Assembly (NCBI GenBank): GCA_011799875.1
Contig: CM022303.1
Coordinates: 187,836,088 to 187,900,087, forward strand
Origin: Thinopyrum elongatum
Taxonomy: Eukaryota; Streptophyta; Magnoliopsida; Poales; Poaceae
Direction of reading: 5' to 3'
DNA: 64,000 nt
The notes under the pieces are model-generated. The model ran no database searches. It worked only from the letters and a program-made list of their open reading frames with translations, and had not been told where the DNA came from. This document shows positions 21,974 to 33,963 of the stretch, in pieces. Both the position numbers and the translations under genes were made by a program. Numbering within the stretch: position 1 is the stretch's first letter; every line of letters starts with the position of its first letter.

Positions 21974-23414
21974 TGAAGGAAATATGCCCTAGAGGCAATA
22001 ATAAAGTTGTTATTTATATTTCCTTGTATCATGATAAATGATTATTATTCATGCTAGAATTGTATTAACCGGAAACTTAGTACATGTGTGAATACATAGA
22101 CAAAACATAGTGTCCCTAGTATGCCTCTGCTTGACTAGCTCGTTAATCAAAGATGGTTATGTTTCCTGACCATAGACATGTGTTGTCATTTGATGAACGG
22201 GATCACATCATTAGAGAATGATGTGATGGACAAGACCCATCCGTTAGCTTAGCATAATGATTGTTAAGTTTTATTCCTATTGCTTTCTTCATGACTTATA
22301 CGTGTTCCTCTGACTATGAGATTATGCAACTCCCGAATACCGTAGGAACACCTTGTGTGCTATCAAACATCACAACGTAACTGGGTGATTATAAAGATGC
22401 TCTATAGGTGTCTCCGAAGGTGTTTGTTGGGTTGGCATAGATCGAGATTAGGATTTGTCACTCCGTGTATCGGAGAGGTATCTCTGGGCCCTCTCGGTAA
22501 TGCTCATCACTATAAGCCTTGCAAGCAATGTGACTAATGGGTTAGTTGCGGTATGAAGCATTACAGAACGAGTAAAGAGACACCGGAATGGTCGAGAGGA
22601 GTCTCGAAATGGTCGAGAGGTAAAGATTGATATATTGGAAGGTTATGTTCGGACACCGGAATAGTTTCCGAGAGGTTCGGACATTTTTTGGAGTACCGAG
22701 GGGTTACCGGAACCCCCCAGGGAAGTGTTGGGCCAACATGGGCCTAAGGGAGAGAGAGGGAAGCCCGCAGGGGGTGGACGCGTGCCCCCCTCCTAGGGAG
22801 TCCGAATAGGAAAAGGAGGAGGGGGCGGCGCCCCCCTTCCCTTTCCCTCTCCCTCTCCTTCCTATTCCCTCCGATGAAAAAAAGGTAGAGGGGGGCGAAT
22901 CCTACTTGGACTAGGAGTCCAAGTAGGACTCCCCCCATGGCGCGCCCCTCCTGGCCGCCAGCCTCTCTCCCCCCTCCTTTATATACGTGGGCAGGGGGCA
23001 CCCCAAAGGCACATCAATAGTTCTCTTTGCCGTGTGCGGTGCCCCCCTCCGCAGTTTACTCCTCCTGTCATAGCGTCGTAGTGCTTAGGCGAAGCCCTGT
23101 GCGGATCACATCATCAACACCGTCACCACGCCGTCGTGCTGACGGAACTCTCCCTCGATCCTCTACTGGATCAAGAGTCTGAGGGACGTTATCGAGCTGA
23201 ACGTGTGCTGAACACGGAGGTGCCGTACGTTCGGTACTTGGATCGGTTGGATCGTGAAGACGTTCGACTACATCAACCGCGTTAACTAACACTTCCGCTT
23301 TCGGTCTACGAGGGTACGTGGACACACTCTCCCCCTCTCGTTGCTATGCATCTCCTAGATAGATCTTGCATGATCGTAGGATTTTTTTGAAATTGCATGC
23401 TACGTTCCCCAACA
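21974..23414 (+). repeat. Angela copy 1, 3' LTR with internal deletion (1441 bp)
   Basis: Collinear with the 5' LTR except that the 5' LTR segment at about 15586-15906 (321 bases) is replaced by about 14 filler bases at 22582-22595. The filler resembles nearby LTR sequence (ACACCGGAAT, also at 15963). Confidence 0.92.
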
Positions 23415-23419
23415 TCAAG

Positions 23420-24585
23420 AGCATCCTGACGTGCCTTTTCATTATCAGCTTCAACATAAGCTGCCACGCGAGGTGAGTCATGACGGATGTCACTTGGAAG
23501 AACCGCCTTGGCCCTGTGGACCATGAAGAAGGGCGTATAATCCATGGATCTGTTGGGGGTATTATTGATACTCCAAAGCACTGAGGGTAACTCTTCAACC
23601 CAACAACCCGGCGTCCTTTGCAAAGGGACCATGAGCCGGGGTTTGATTCCTCTTAAGATTTCTTGATTGGCCCTTTCAGCTTGACCATTGGATTGGGGGT
23701 GAGCAACTGATGAGACATCAAGACGAATATGCTCTCGCTAACAGAACTCTTTCATAGCACCTTTAGACAGATTAGTACCATTGTCAGTTATGATGCTGTG
23801 GGGGTAACCAAAACAGAAAATCACCTTCTTAATAAACTGAACCGCCGTTGCCGCATCACACTTGCTGACCGGCTCTGCCTCAACCCACTTGGTAAATTTA
23901 TCAACCGCCACCAAGAGATGGGTCTTCTTGTCCTTGGATCTTTTCAAAGGTCCAACCATATCCAACCCCCACACTACAAATGGCCAAGTAATTGGAATCA
24001 TCCTCAATTCTTGAGACGGCACGTGAGCTCGTCTAGAAAACTTCTGACAACCGTCACACTTGCTAACCAGATCCTCTGCATCAGCGTGAGCCGTCAACCA
24101 ATAAAAACCGTGCCGAAAGGCTTTAGCAACCAGAGATTTAGAGCTGGCGTGATGACCACAATCACCTTCATGGATCTCCCTTAGAATCTCACGACCCTCC
24201 TCAGGAGAAATACATCTCTGGAACACGCCTGTGACACTGCATCGGTGCAACTCACCATTGACAATGGTCATGGATTTAGACCGCCGGGTTATCTACCTGG
24301 CCTCCGTTTCAACCTCTGGTAACTCACCCCGGGTCATATAAGCCAAGTACGGCACCGTCCAATTGGGTATAGCATGAAGAGCCGCCACCAACTGTGCCTC
24401 TGGGTCAGGAGTTGCAAGATCCTCCTCCATTGGTAACTTCACTGAAGGGCTACTCAGTATATCAAGAAAAACATTCGGTGGTACCGGCTTACGCTGAGAC
24501 CCCAGCCGGCTTAAAGCATTGGCCGCCTCATTTTTCCTTCGATCAACATGTTCCCCTTGATAACCTTTGAAATGACTGGCAATAC
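23420..24585 (-). pseudogene. Tat-like pol: end of second RNase H and integrase
   Basis: Minus-strand frame between the solo LTR (24586) and Angela copy 1, in phase with upstream pol once the solo LTR and one AATAC are removed. First comes the end of the second RNase H (HVDRRKNEAANALSRLG). Then the integrase zinc domain (GDCGHH, FYW, CDGCQ) and catalytic core (WGLDMVGPL, IITDNGTN), followed by the WVEELPSVLWS segment. Stops at 24293 (TAG) and 23738 (TAG) fit CAG codons changed to TAG. No frameshift is seen. The domain would insert the element's cDNA into the genome. Confidence 0.88.
24581..24585. repeat. Target duplication of the solo LTR, left copy
   Basis: AATAC, repeated at 28872-28876. 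Confidence 0.9.
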
Positions 24586-27500
24586 TGTGACGCCCCCGGC
24601 TCAATCGTGCACTAATCATACACGCAAATGCACACGATCAAGCCTAAGGACTCACTTGAAGGAATCACAACACAACTCTAAAACATAAATAAAGTCATCC
24701 AAGCTTTATATTACAAGCCAGGGGCCTCGAGGGCTCGAATACATAAGCTCGCATACAAGCATCAGCGGAAGCATCAGATATCTGAGTACAGATATGAAAC
24801 AGAAACAGGTAAGCCTTTAGAAAGGCGGGGCAAAACAAAAGCTATGATCGAAAGGCGCAGGCCTCCTGCCTGGGACCCTTCGAACCTACTCCTGGTCGTC
24901 AGCCAACTCGTAGTAGTAGCCTTCCTCGGGGAAGTAGTAGCGGTCATCGGCGGGAGCAGCTGTCTCCTGGGCTCCGTCATCTGGTTGCATCAAACGGATA
25001 TGGGGAGAAAAAGAAAGCAAAGCAACCGTGAGTACTCATCCGAAGTACTCAGCAAGCAAGGATCTACACTACATATGCAACATTATCAAAGGAAGGCTGT
25101 ATATGTGGACTGGGCTGCAGAAATGCCAGAATAGAGAGAAGGCCTAGTCCTATCGAAGACTAGCATCTTCAACGATCTTGCAGCATTAGAAGAGTGTAGA
25201 TTAGTACAGTATAAACTAGTAGTATCATTAAGTCTCAACCTCACCCAAAGATCCTTTCTCGACTCCCTGCGAGAAAGCAATCCCAGAGCCATAATATCCA
25301 AGTATCGACCTCGGCCAGAGATCCTCTCTCGACTCCCCGCGAGAAAGCAATCCCAGAGCCATAATATCCAAGTATCGACCTCGGCCAGAGATCCTCTCTC
25401 GACTCCCCGCGAGAAAGCAATCCCAGAGCCATACTATCCATTTCTCATCACAAGTATCCAATTCTAGTTGTATCTATCGGGATACAACTCCGAGTGTCCG
25501 TTACGGAGGATCCGGCTATGCATAGATTAGTTCTTCCCTGCAGCGGTGCACCAACTTACCCACCACACTCGATTAACTCCGGCCGGACACACTTTTCTGG
25601 GTCATGCCCGGCCTCGGCCAAACGATACACCGCAACCCTACCTAGAGCTCAGTAGAGAGGTCCCCGTCGGTCTACATCCTAAGCGCTCGGGGGTCTTGGG
25701 CCATCGCCCCTCGCCCTCCGGGTCGTTGCGCACATGGCTCAGATCCAAGCACCACCTCTGTCGTGGATGGCGCCAATCACTCCATGCCGCACTACTGAAC
25801 TGGATGTCTGACAGAGCCTTCGACTGATGCTACGATGCAGAGTGCCCATAACTGATCCCACGTGATGGTTAGTGCTATCGGGCCAGAGGCCCACTCGGAT
25901 CAAATATCCAAATCGTTAGTACATTGGGAGTGCGTTAACGAGCAGAGACTCACGATCGATGTGACCCCGTCGCCCCGTCTCGAGGACTTGCGGAAAGGGC
26001 GAAGAATGCCCGGCCACGCCTCGTATTCATATCTCGGGCACCCTCCAGGTCAACCCGTCTCCACAACACTCGCGGGTACCCCACAGGGTCGACCCGCCTT
26101 TCCAAGTAACAGTAGTAAAGTCCAAGTATCCGTGTGTCCATAACATCAAGGGAATCTGAGGTATCACCCTCGTTGGATTCCTACTCGATGTATCCGTCAA
26201 GGTGAACTTGGAGGAATCACCCTCGATGGGTTCACACTTGAGGTGTTGCACGACAGCGTCATTACCGGAAGTGGTGAAGGAGGAATCACCCTCGATGACC
26301 ATGACCGAGTAACTACTCCACAGAGTTATCATCGGAAGTGCTTACAAGGTATCACCCTCGGCACTCGATAATAATGTTGCAGTATCGTATAGATAAAGGG
26401 GGTGTGATGTCTGGTGCTGGGGCCTGGTCGTCGAGCCTTCCGATGATCCAGCGGGGCAATCGGGACAAGTGGGGTCACTGGGGTCTCTATCCATCCTATA
26501 CTAAGTAGTTTAGGATAAGCAGGTAATTATCAAAAGCAGGTTACAAAAGCAGGTTATGCATCAGAATAGGTAAAGCAGTAACAGCAGCATTTATAATGCA
26601 AGCACAAGAGAGAAGAGAATAGGCGATATAGGCATGCTCAAGGGGGGGTGCTTGCCTGGTTGCTCGGCGGCAAGGGCAAGGTCGTCAACGGTGTTGTCGG
26701 GCTCCTGAGCTACTTCGGTCTCGGGAACTGCGTTTGTAGCGGGGTCTACCGAGAGAGAAGAGAGAGAGGAAACAGATAAATACACGGCAAACATATGCAA
26801 CACAGAGCATGCTATGCTAACGTGCAGTGCAGGGTTGCTTAAAGACATATCTAAATCTTATTAGTTATTATTGGATTAAAGTTGGATTTATTAACCGGTG
26901 TATACGCACTATTCATCTACCGGAAACAGGCTAAAAGTTGCGGGTTCACCTCCGTAGAGGGTCCCGACATGGAAACAGATAGCATAGTTGGATTCGTCTC
27001 GTCGTTCTGAGCAACTTTCATGTATAAAGTTTTTCGATCCGAGCTACGGTTTAAATTCTATGATTTTCTAAAGAATTTAGCATTTTCTGGAATTATTTAA
27101 ATTAATTAAATACAAATTATCCAGAATAGTAGCAGTTGACATCAGCATGACATCAGCAGGTCAAACCCAGCTGACCAGAGTCAACTATGACAGGTGGGGC
27201 CCACATGTCATTCACAGTACTAATTATCAGAGGATTAAATTTAACTAATTAAGGTAATTAGCTTGTGGGACCCATTGTCAGTGTCAGCTTTAGTTAACTA
27301 ATTAACTAACAGATTAATTAACATTTTAATTAAAAATTTCATTTATTTTTTAAAACATTTTAGCGGTGGGGCCCGTGTGTCAGTGGCCCAGTCAGCCCAG
27401 TCAGCGGGGTTGACTGGTCAACTGGGCCCGCGGGACCCAGCGTCAATGGCACAGGGGCAACCCCACGTGGTGCCACGTGGGCGCCCGGTCAGGGCCGGCT

Positions 27501-28871
27501 ACCGGTGAGGCGAGACGCGGCGGGGACGGCCGGAACCTCGCTGGAGTTCGCCGGAATCCCGCTATGATGCTCTGTTTGGCGCGATTTCGGTCGCGTTCGA
27601 ACGGGCGTCGAGCGCCGCGTCCGATGGTGGTCGCGGATGGTGCGGGGGTGCAGAGTAGCGGCGGCGGCGTTGAGCTGGGTGGCGGTGGCGTTCGGGCGCT
27701 CGACGGGTCGGTGGAGCGGCGCGTGTTCGGGACGAAAGGATGGACCAGGCGGCAGCTACGCGACGGCACGGACTCGATGGCACGCTCGGTTGAGCCATAG
27801 CGGCACTACAGCAGCAGCACGAGGTGCGGTGGCAGCGGTTAGAGCATGCAAGCTCGACCATGGCTAAAATGACGACAGGAGACGGCAGAGAGCGAGAGGG
27901 GTTGCGAGGCGGTGCTCACAACGTTCACGGGAAGGCTCGGGGAGGCGCGACGAGGTCACCGTCGAGGGGATTGATGGCCGGAAGGCTACGGTGGCCGTGG
28001 CGGGGAAGAGCTTGATGCGGTGTAGGTAGAGCCACCCCCGACGAATGAAAGGCGGGGGAAGAAGCGGTGGACGCTTGCGGAGCTCCAGGACAGCTCACAG
28101 TGACGAATGGGCACCGGCGTCCGCGTGTTCTACGGTGGCGGCGCCATGGTTGCGTTCGGGAGGGAGTGGAGAGGCGGTGGGGAGGGGAATGTGAGGCGAG
28201 GGAGACGCCAGGGGGTCGCGGGGCTCTGCCCTTATCCTCCACGGAGAGCGCGGCAGCGCGCGGTGTCGAGCATCGCAGAGGGGGGCCAGGCGGGCGAGTG
28301 CACGCGCGGTGATAGCGGCACGGGGAGGAGCAGTGGGGGTAGGGGATGGCGCCAGGCGGGGTGGGCCTCCCTGTGCACTCGAGGCCCAGGTACCGTGGCC
28401 TTTTTTTTCTTTTGCTTCGTTTTCTTTTCTGTTTTCCTTTTTAGTTCCTGTTTTGCAAATAGTTAGGCCCCCAATTGACTTTTGAAAAAATATGTGACTT
28501 AGCTTATTAAATATGGTGCATTATTTGCCACTGCCAGAAAATGGTTTGGAGCCAAAATGGTTTCATATGAATTTTCAATAAATGAAATGGATTAAAGGGG
28601 TGTTGTTTTGGTACTGTTTCTTGATGTTAGAGTCACTTAACTAACTCAATTAATATTGATTATATTTTTATAATTTCTTTGGGAATATTTGCAATAATAT
28701 GAACATTTTAGTTTCTAATTTGAACAACTTTTATTTTTACTTTGTATTGAATTTCAATTTGAATTGGAATTGGAAATGAGATATGATGCAATGATGATCA
28801 AGCATAGTTAATCATGGTGACTTGGCATGATCAGAGGGTGATCACTGTGGTGTGAGGCTGGGGATGTTACA
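24586..28871 (+). mobile_element. Solo LTR, copy B of the long Gypsy-type LTR (4286 bp)
   Basis: Starts TGTGACGCCCCCGGCTC, ends GATGTTACA and is flanked by AATAC on both sides. No primer site, polypurine tract or coding domain lies inside, so the internal region was lost by recombination between two LTRs after insertion into the Tat-like element. It is the only complete copy of this LTR in the window and serves as reference for copies A and C. Confidence 0.92.
25250..25440 (+). repeat. 70-bp tandem repeat, nearly three copies, in solo LTR
   Basis: GATCCT(T/C)TCTCGACTCCC recurs at 25250, 25320 and 25390. Units two and three are almost identical, which suggests recent amplification. Window copy A starts just downstream of the matching position, so its array cannot be seen. 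Confidence 0.9.
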
Positions 28872-28876
28872 AATAC

Positions 28877-31394
28877 TGTCAACCGCCCGGCGATAAGCCG
28901 CCATGAGCGGGTCCTTAGAATCCCAAGTTCCTGAGACTTGCTGGGCCACAAAATCTGAGTCGCCAAAACACCTGACCCGGCTTAAGTTCATCTCTTTGGC
29001 CATCCGAAGACCATGGAGCAGGGCCTCATACTCAGCTGCGTTATTAGTACAAGGAAACATCAGCCTTAAAACATAGCAAAATTTGTCACCTCGTGGGGAA
29101 GTCAAAACAACTCCAGCCCCCGAGCCTTCCAATTACCTGGACCCATCAAAATGAATAGTCCAATATGTATTATCTGGCTTCTCCTCAGGCATCTGCAACT
29201 CTGTCCAGTCGTTGATGAAATCCATGAGAGCTTGAGACTTGATGGCCGTCCTTGGCATATATTTCAAACCATGAGGTCCAAGCTCAATGGCCCACTTGGC
29301 TATCTGGCCGGTGGCTTCTCTGTTTTGAATAATATCCCCTAAGGGAGCAGAGCTGACCACAGTAATGGGATGACCCTGGAAATAATGCTTCAACTTGCGA
29401 CTGGCCATGAACACCCCATAGACTAGCTTTTGCCAATGTGGGTACCTTTGCTTGGACTCAATTAAAACTTCACTGACATAATAAGCCGACCTCTGAACCG
29501 GGTATTCCTTTCCTGTTTCCTTCCTTTCTACAACAATGGACACACTGACGGCTCTACTGTTAGCAGCCACATATAAAAGCAAAGGCACCTTCTCAACAGG
29601 AGCTGCAAGAACCGGCGGCTCAGCTAACTGTTTTTTAAGTGCTTCAAACGCCTCGTTAGCAGCATCACTCCAAACAAAGTGATCTGTTTTCTTCATCATC
29701 TGGTACAAAGGAATAGTCTTCTCTCCCAGGCGGCTTATAAACCGGCTTAAAGCTGCAATACGACCCGCCAGACGCTGAACGTCATTAATGCATACCGGCT
29801 TAGCCAATGAAGTGATGGCCTTGATTTTCTCCGGGTTAGCTTCAATGCCTCTCTCCGAAACCAAGAAACCCAAAAGCTTTCCTGCAGGCACACCGAAAAC
29901 GCATTTGGCCAGGTTAAGCATCATCTTGTAAACCCGAAGGTTATCAAAGGTTTCCTTCAAATCATCTAGCAGAGACTCCTTCTTTCTGGATTTCACCACA
30001 ATATCATCCACATAAGCATGAACATTGCATCCTATCTAGTTATGAAGACAATTCTGAACACAACGCTGATAAGTCGCCCGGGCACTCTTGAGCCCAAAGG
30101 GCATAGACACATAGCAGAAAGCTCCAAAAGGTGTGATGAAAGCCGTCTTCTCTTGGTCTTTTACTGCCATCTTGATCTGATGATAACCAGAGTAAGCATC
30201 CAAAAAGCTGAAACGCTCACAACCCGCCGTAGCATCAATGATATGATCAATACAGGGAAGAGCGAAAGGATCAGCCGAGCAAGCTTTGTTAAGGTCTGTG
30301 TAATCCACACACATTCGCCAAGTGCCGTTTGTCTTAAGCACGAGCACCGGGTTAGCCAACCACTCAGGATGAAAAACTTCAACAATGAACCCGGCTGCTA
30401 AGAGCCGGGCCACCTCTTCTCCAATAGCCTTGCGCCTTTCCTCGTTAAAACGGCGAAGGAACTGTTTGACTGGCTTAAACTTAGGATCAATATTAAGAGT
30501 GTGCTCAGCGAGTTCTCTCGGTACACCCGGCATGTCTGAAGGATTCCATGCAAAGATGTCTCGGTTCTCATGGATGAACTCGATGAGCGCGCTTTTCTAT
30601 TTTGGATCCATATTGGCACTAATCACAAACTGTTGAGATGAGTCACCAGGGACAAAGTCAACCTGTTTGGTATCATCCGCCGATTTAAACTTTAGTAAAC
30701 GATCCTGCTCTGTAGTTGGCTTGTTCAATGGAGTCATATCAGCCGGGTCAACATTGTCTTTACAAAACTTGAGTTCCTCTGTGGCACAGGCAGACTCGGC
30801 GTAAGCTGCGTCACCCTCTTCACATTCCAAGGCTATTTTCCTGTCACCATGCACCATGATGGTACCCTTGCGACCCGGCATTTTAAGCTACAAATATACA
30901 TAACACTGCCGCGCCATAAACTTGGCATAAGCCGGCCGCCCAAATAGAGCATGATAGGGGCTTTTGATTTTAACCACTTCAAAGTGCAATGTCTCAGCCC
31001 TGTAGTCATGTTCATTGCCAAAAGCCACCTCTAAGGCTATCCTTCCTACCGGATAAGCCAATTTACCAGGCACCACTCCATGAAAGACCGTAGAGGACGG
31101 CTTAAGATCTTTGTCAGTCAAATTCATCCGGCGAAAAGTATCATAATAAAGGATATTGATACTGCTGCCTCCATCCATCAGCACCTTAGTGAACTTGTAG
31201 CTTCCAACTTGAGGGGCCACCACCAAAGCCAACAGACCCGGATTGTCAACCCGGGGCGGGTGATCCTCACGGCTCCATACAATTGGCTGCTCTGACCATC
31301 GTAAGTATCGAGGGACCGCAGACTCAACCGCGCTAACCGCTCGCTTGTGAACCTTATGATCTCGTTTGCACAGGTTCGTGGTGAAAACATGATA
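28877..31394 (-). pseudogene. Tat-like protease, reverse transcriptase, RNase H and second RNase H
   Basis: A single minus-strand frame, in phase throughout. The protease has KVLMDGGSSINILY and a late ALFGRPAYAKF step (about 30900-31180). Reverse transcriptase has WRMCVDYTDLNKA, FLDAYSGYHQI, SMPFGLKSARATYQR and the AYVDD catalytic box (about 30000-30018). RNase H follows with LYVAANSRAVS. Then comes the second, archaeal-type RNase H with FDGSR, NNAAEYEALLHGL and FGDSDFVAQQ, cut at 28876 by the solo LTR. Stops at 30888 (TAG), 30597 (TAG), 30036 (TAG) and 29133 (TAA) all fit CAG or CAA codons changed by one C-to-T event. Two RNase H domains are a Tat-lineage hallmark. Confidence 0.88.
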
Positions 31395-33884
31395 TTAACC
31401 ACTATTTAACTGCTTTGGATTGCTCTGATATCCTGACTGTTGTTGCTGATTACCTTGACTGAGTTGCTGGTTAAAACCACCCTGATTGCCCTGACCTTGA
31501 AATCTGGAGTTTGAGCTGTTACCTCCAAAGCCAGGCCCCTGTGAACCGGAACCTGACCCGCCGTGTGGGCCATTATTGTTATAGTGATCCTGATGAAAAC
31601 CGAAATCCTTATACTGCTTCATGATAAAACAATCTTTCCACAAGTGAGACGACGGTCTGTCAGGACGACTATGCTTCGGGCAAGGTTGATTCAACATTGC
31701 CTCTAGGTCAAACTTTGGCCCTCCAACCCGAGGTTCCGGCTTTCCCCTTCGACGCTGATTCTGCGTGTTGGTGTTTGCCACAAAGTCTGACCCACCATCG
31801 GCTTGCTTGCGCTTACCGTTGTTGCCTTGACTCTGCCCCGCCATGTTCGGCTGCTGCCCCTTGCCGTTTTTCTTCCCCTTGCTGGATTTTTCCTCATCTG
31901 AATCAGGATCCTTAGTGTTGTCTGAGTCGGCGTATTTGATAAGAGCCGCCATGAGCTCTCCTATGTCATTGCAATGACATTTAAGTCACCCTAGCTTCTG
32001 TTTGAGGGGGATAAACCGGCAATTTTTCTCCAAAATTAAAACAGCGGAACCGGTGTTGATGCTATCCGATGAGTGGATAATAGCTGAGACCTGACGCACC
32101 CAGTGCTTGGTCGACTCGTCTTCGCGCTGGACACAAGTGTCTAGGTCGATGATCGACAGAGGCTGCTTACACGTGTCTTTGAAATTCTGGATGAAACGTG
32201 CCTTCAACTCAGCCCACAAACTGATAGAATTAGCCGGTAGCCCCTTCAACCAGGTTCGAGCCAGCCCATCCAGCATCATAGTGAAATACTTGGCACATAC
32301 AGCATCATTCACATCTAACATTTCCATGGCCAGCTCATAACTCTCAATCCATCCCTCAGGTGGGAGATTGGCTGTGTAATTAGGCACTTTACGAGGGCCC
32401 TTAAAATCCTTGGGCAAGCGCTCATTGCGTAGAGCCGGCACTAAACAGGGCACACCAACTGGCCTAGAGGTCATCCCAGCCTCTACAGATACAGAGGGGT
32501 TCAACTGAAGCTGTCGATGAGCAGCTAATTGAGCCGCCAGCTCTGCCTCTTGGCATGCTCTAGCCTGATCCGTTAGGACTTGGGCATTTTTATCATCCCG
32601 TGGTGGGTTAAGGCCATGGGGCGGGTTACGACGCCGCTCACTCCTAGAAATCTCCGGCGACTCCATGCGCCGGCTGTAGCTTCGGCTCAGTCACAGAGTT
32701 GAATGGATTCGCTCACGGCTGTAGGAATAAGACGCTTGCTGGGTCACCGCCATCTTAAGAAGTTCCACGGCGTTCCGGGCCTCTATCGCAGCTGGTGACT
32801 CACCTTCAATTGGGAGGGCCGCCAGCCGTGAGGCTGCAGCAATCATATTATCCAGTGGGTTGGAGTAATGACCCGGGGGTGTCTGCACTTGCTGAGGAGG
32901 GGTCAAGTTCACACGAGGCGGATCTGCTATACGAGGCTGAGCCGCCGCCCCGGTTGCCGGTGCTTCATCAGCCCGGGTCTCACCAAGCGGGTTACTTGGC
33001 CCTGCTCCAGGTGTGATAAAAAGATTCCTCCCCTTGAACTACGGTGGCAAACGGCTCTGGTGCCTCCTCCGCATCACAGCGTTTGACGTGTTCTGATCCA
33101 GACTTAAGCGAAAAGCCTCGGCCCTTACCCTCTGTGTCTCAACTTCTAGGGCGGTCCGTTCTGCAGCCATCCTGACATTCTCAGCGTTAAGTTCCTCTTT
33201 AGCCCGAGCTACTTCATCCCTTAGCTTTGCAACTTCCGCATTATGTTGTGCCTGAGTCGCCGGGGTCACCTCTGCTGCTAGTAACGTTGCCAAAGCATCC
33301 AAGAGCTCGGATAAAACTTGAGCCAGCGGACGCGCAGAGCCGCTCGCCCCAGCCGTTGCAGCAGCCGTTGAACCGGAGGTCATCGCTGCAGTGGTTGATG
33401 AGTGCACCATCTGCTGCGTCCCGGCCATGAATATAGCTACCCTGTTTGGCGGCTCATAGGAGTCCGGAATACTGTCGCCATCGGAACAGCCCCCAAGCCC
33501 GCCATCTTGCAGTTGATAGATCGACTCAATTTCACCGGTTGAGGACTCATCACCTGAGTAGATGGCCGTCTCACCATCGGACACGTAGCCTTCCTCGAGA
33601 TCCGTTCCATGGATAAAGCCGACGAAAACATGCTTCTGGGCGGGTTGAGTCTTGGCGGGTTGGACCCTGGCGGGTTGAACCTTGGCGGGTCTCGTGCGCC
33701 AAGCCGTCTCAATGGTGTCAGCGCAGACTTTCGGCTCAGGCTCAGACTCACCAATCTTGCCGATGAACACGTGGATACCACCAAAGGGGACCCGGTACCC
33801 ATACTCGATTGAATCGGCCTCCAGACCCCATCCAGCGTCGTCGATGTAGATCTTGCCGCGGTGACTCTAGGTCATCCGGCCCAT
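31395..33884 (-). pseudogene. Tat-like gag
   Basis: The frame is open from the LTR side; an in-frame ATG is at 33884. The N-terminal part has a repeated PAKVQPA/PARVQPA motif, acidic stretches and a coiled coil (33040-33250). The gag core is at about 31990-32400 with ARTWLKGLP and LKARFIQNF. The C-terminal part is basic and Gly/Gln-rich with a CPKHSRPD...HLWKDC motif that may be a zinc knuckle variant. Stops at 33867 (TAG), 33039 (TAG), 32691 (TGA), 31986 (TGA) and 31395 (TAA) are all in one phase, without frameshifts. It would form the particle shell. Confidence 0.8.
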
Positions 33885-33943
33885 GGCGTATCCCTTGATC
33901 CCTGAGAAGTTGCCCTTCAAGAACTCGAAACCACCGTGCGAGT

Positions 33944-33961
33944 GCCCCACGGTGGGCGCCA
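33944..33961 (-). promoter_or_regulatory. Primer-binding site of the Tat-like element
   Basis: On the minus strand TGGCGCCCACCGTGGGGC starts two bases inside the 5' LTR. The TGGCGCC start complements a tRNA 3' end, but I do not assign the tRNA. Confidence 0.65.
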
Positions 33962-33963
33962 AC

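Larger units (their letters stand above)
14979..23414 (+). mobile_element. Angela/BARE1-type Copia element, copy 1
   Basis: LTRs at 14979-16725 and 21974-23414 start TGAAGGAAATATGCCCTAGAGG and end CGTTCCCCAACA. The flanks carry the perfect duplication TCAAG (14974-14978 and 23415-23419). Primer site, about 1.2-kb leader, a single gag-pol frame and a polypurine tract follow the BARE1/Angela plan. It is inserted in the integrase region of the Tat-like element. The coding frame has five stop codons and no frameshift. Confidence 0.96.

Noticed and set aside
23729..24184. 151-codon plus-strand frame
   Set aside because: It is the antisense shadow of the Tat-like integrase, whose zinc ligands and catalytic core read clearly on the minus strand.
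27443..28466. Several 80-120-codon frames in the GC-rich part of the solo LTR
   Set aside because: Same composition effect as in copy A, with no conserved protein between copies.
24586..28871. Full-length retrotransposon instead of a solo LTR
   Set aside because: No primer site, polypurine tract or coding domain occurs between the AATAC duplications, and the sequence aligns as one LTR with copies A and C.
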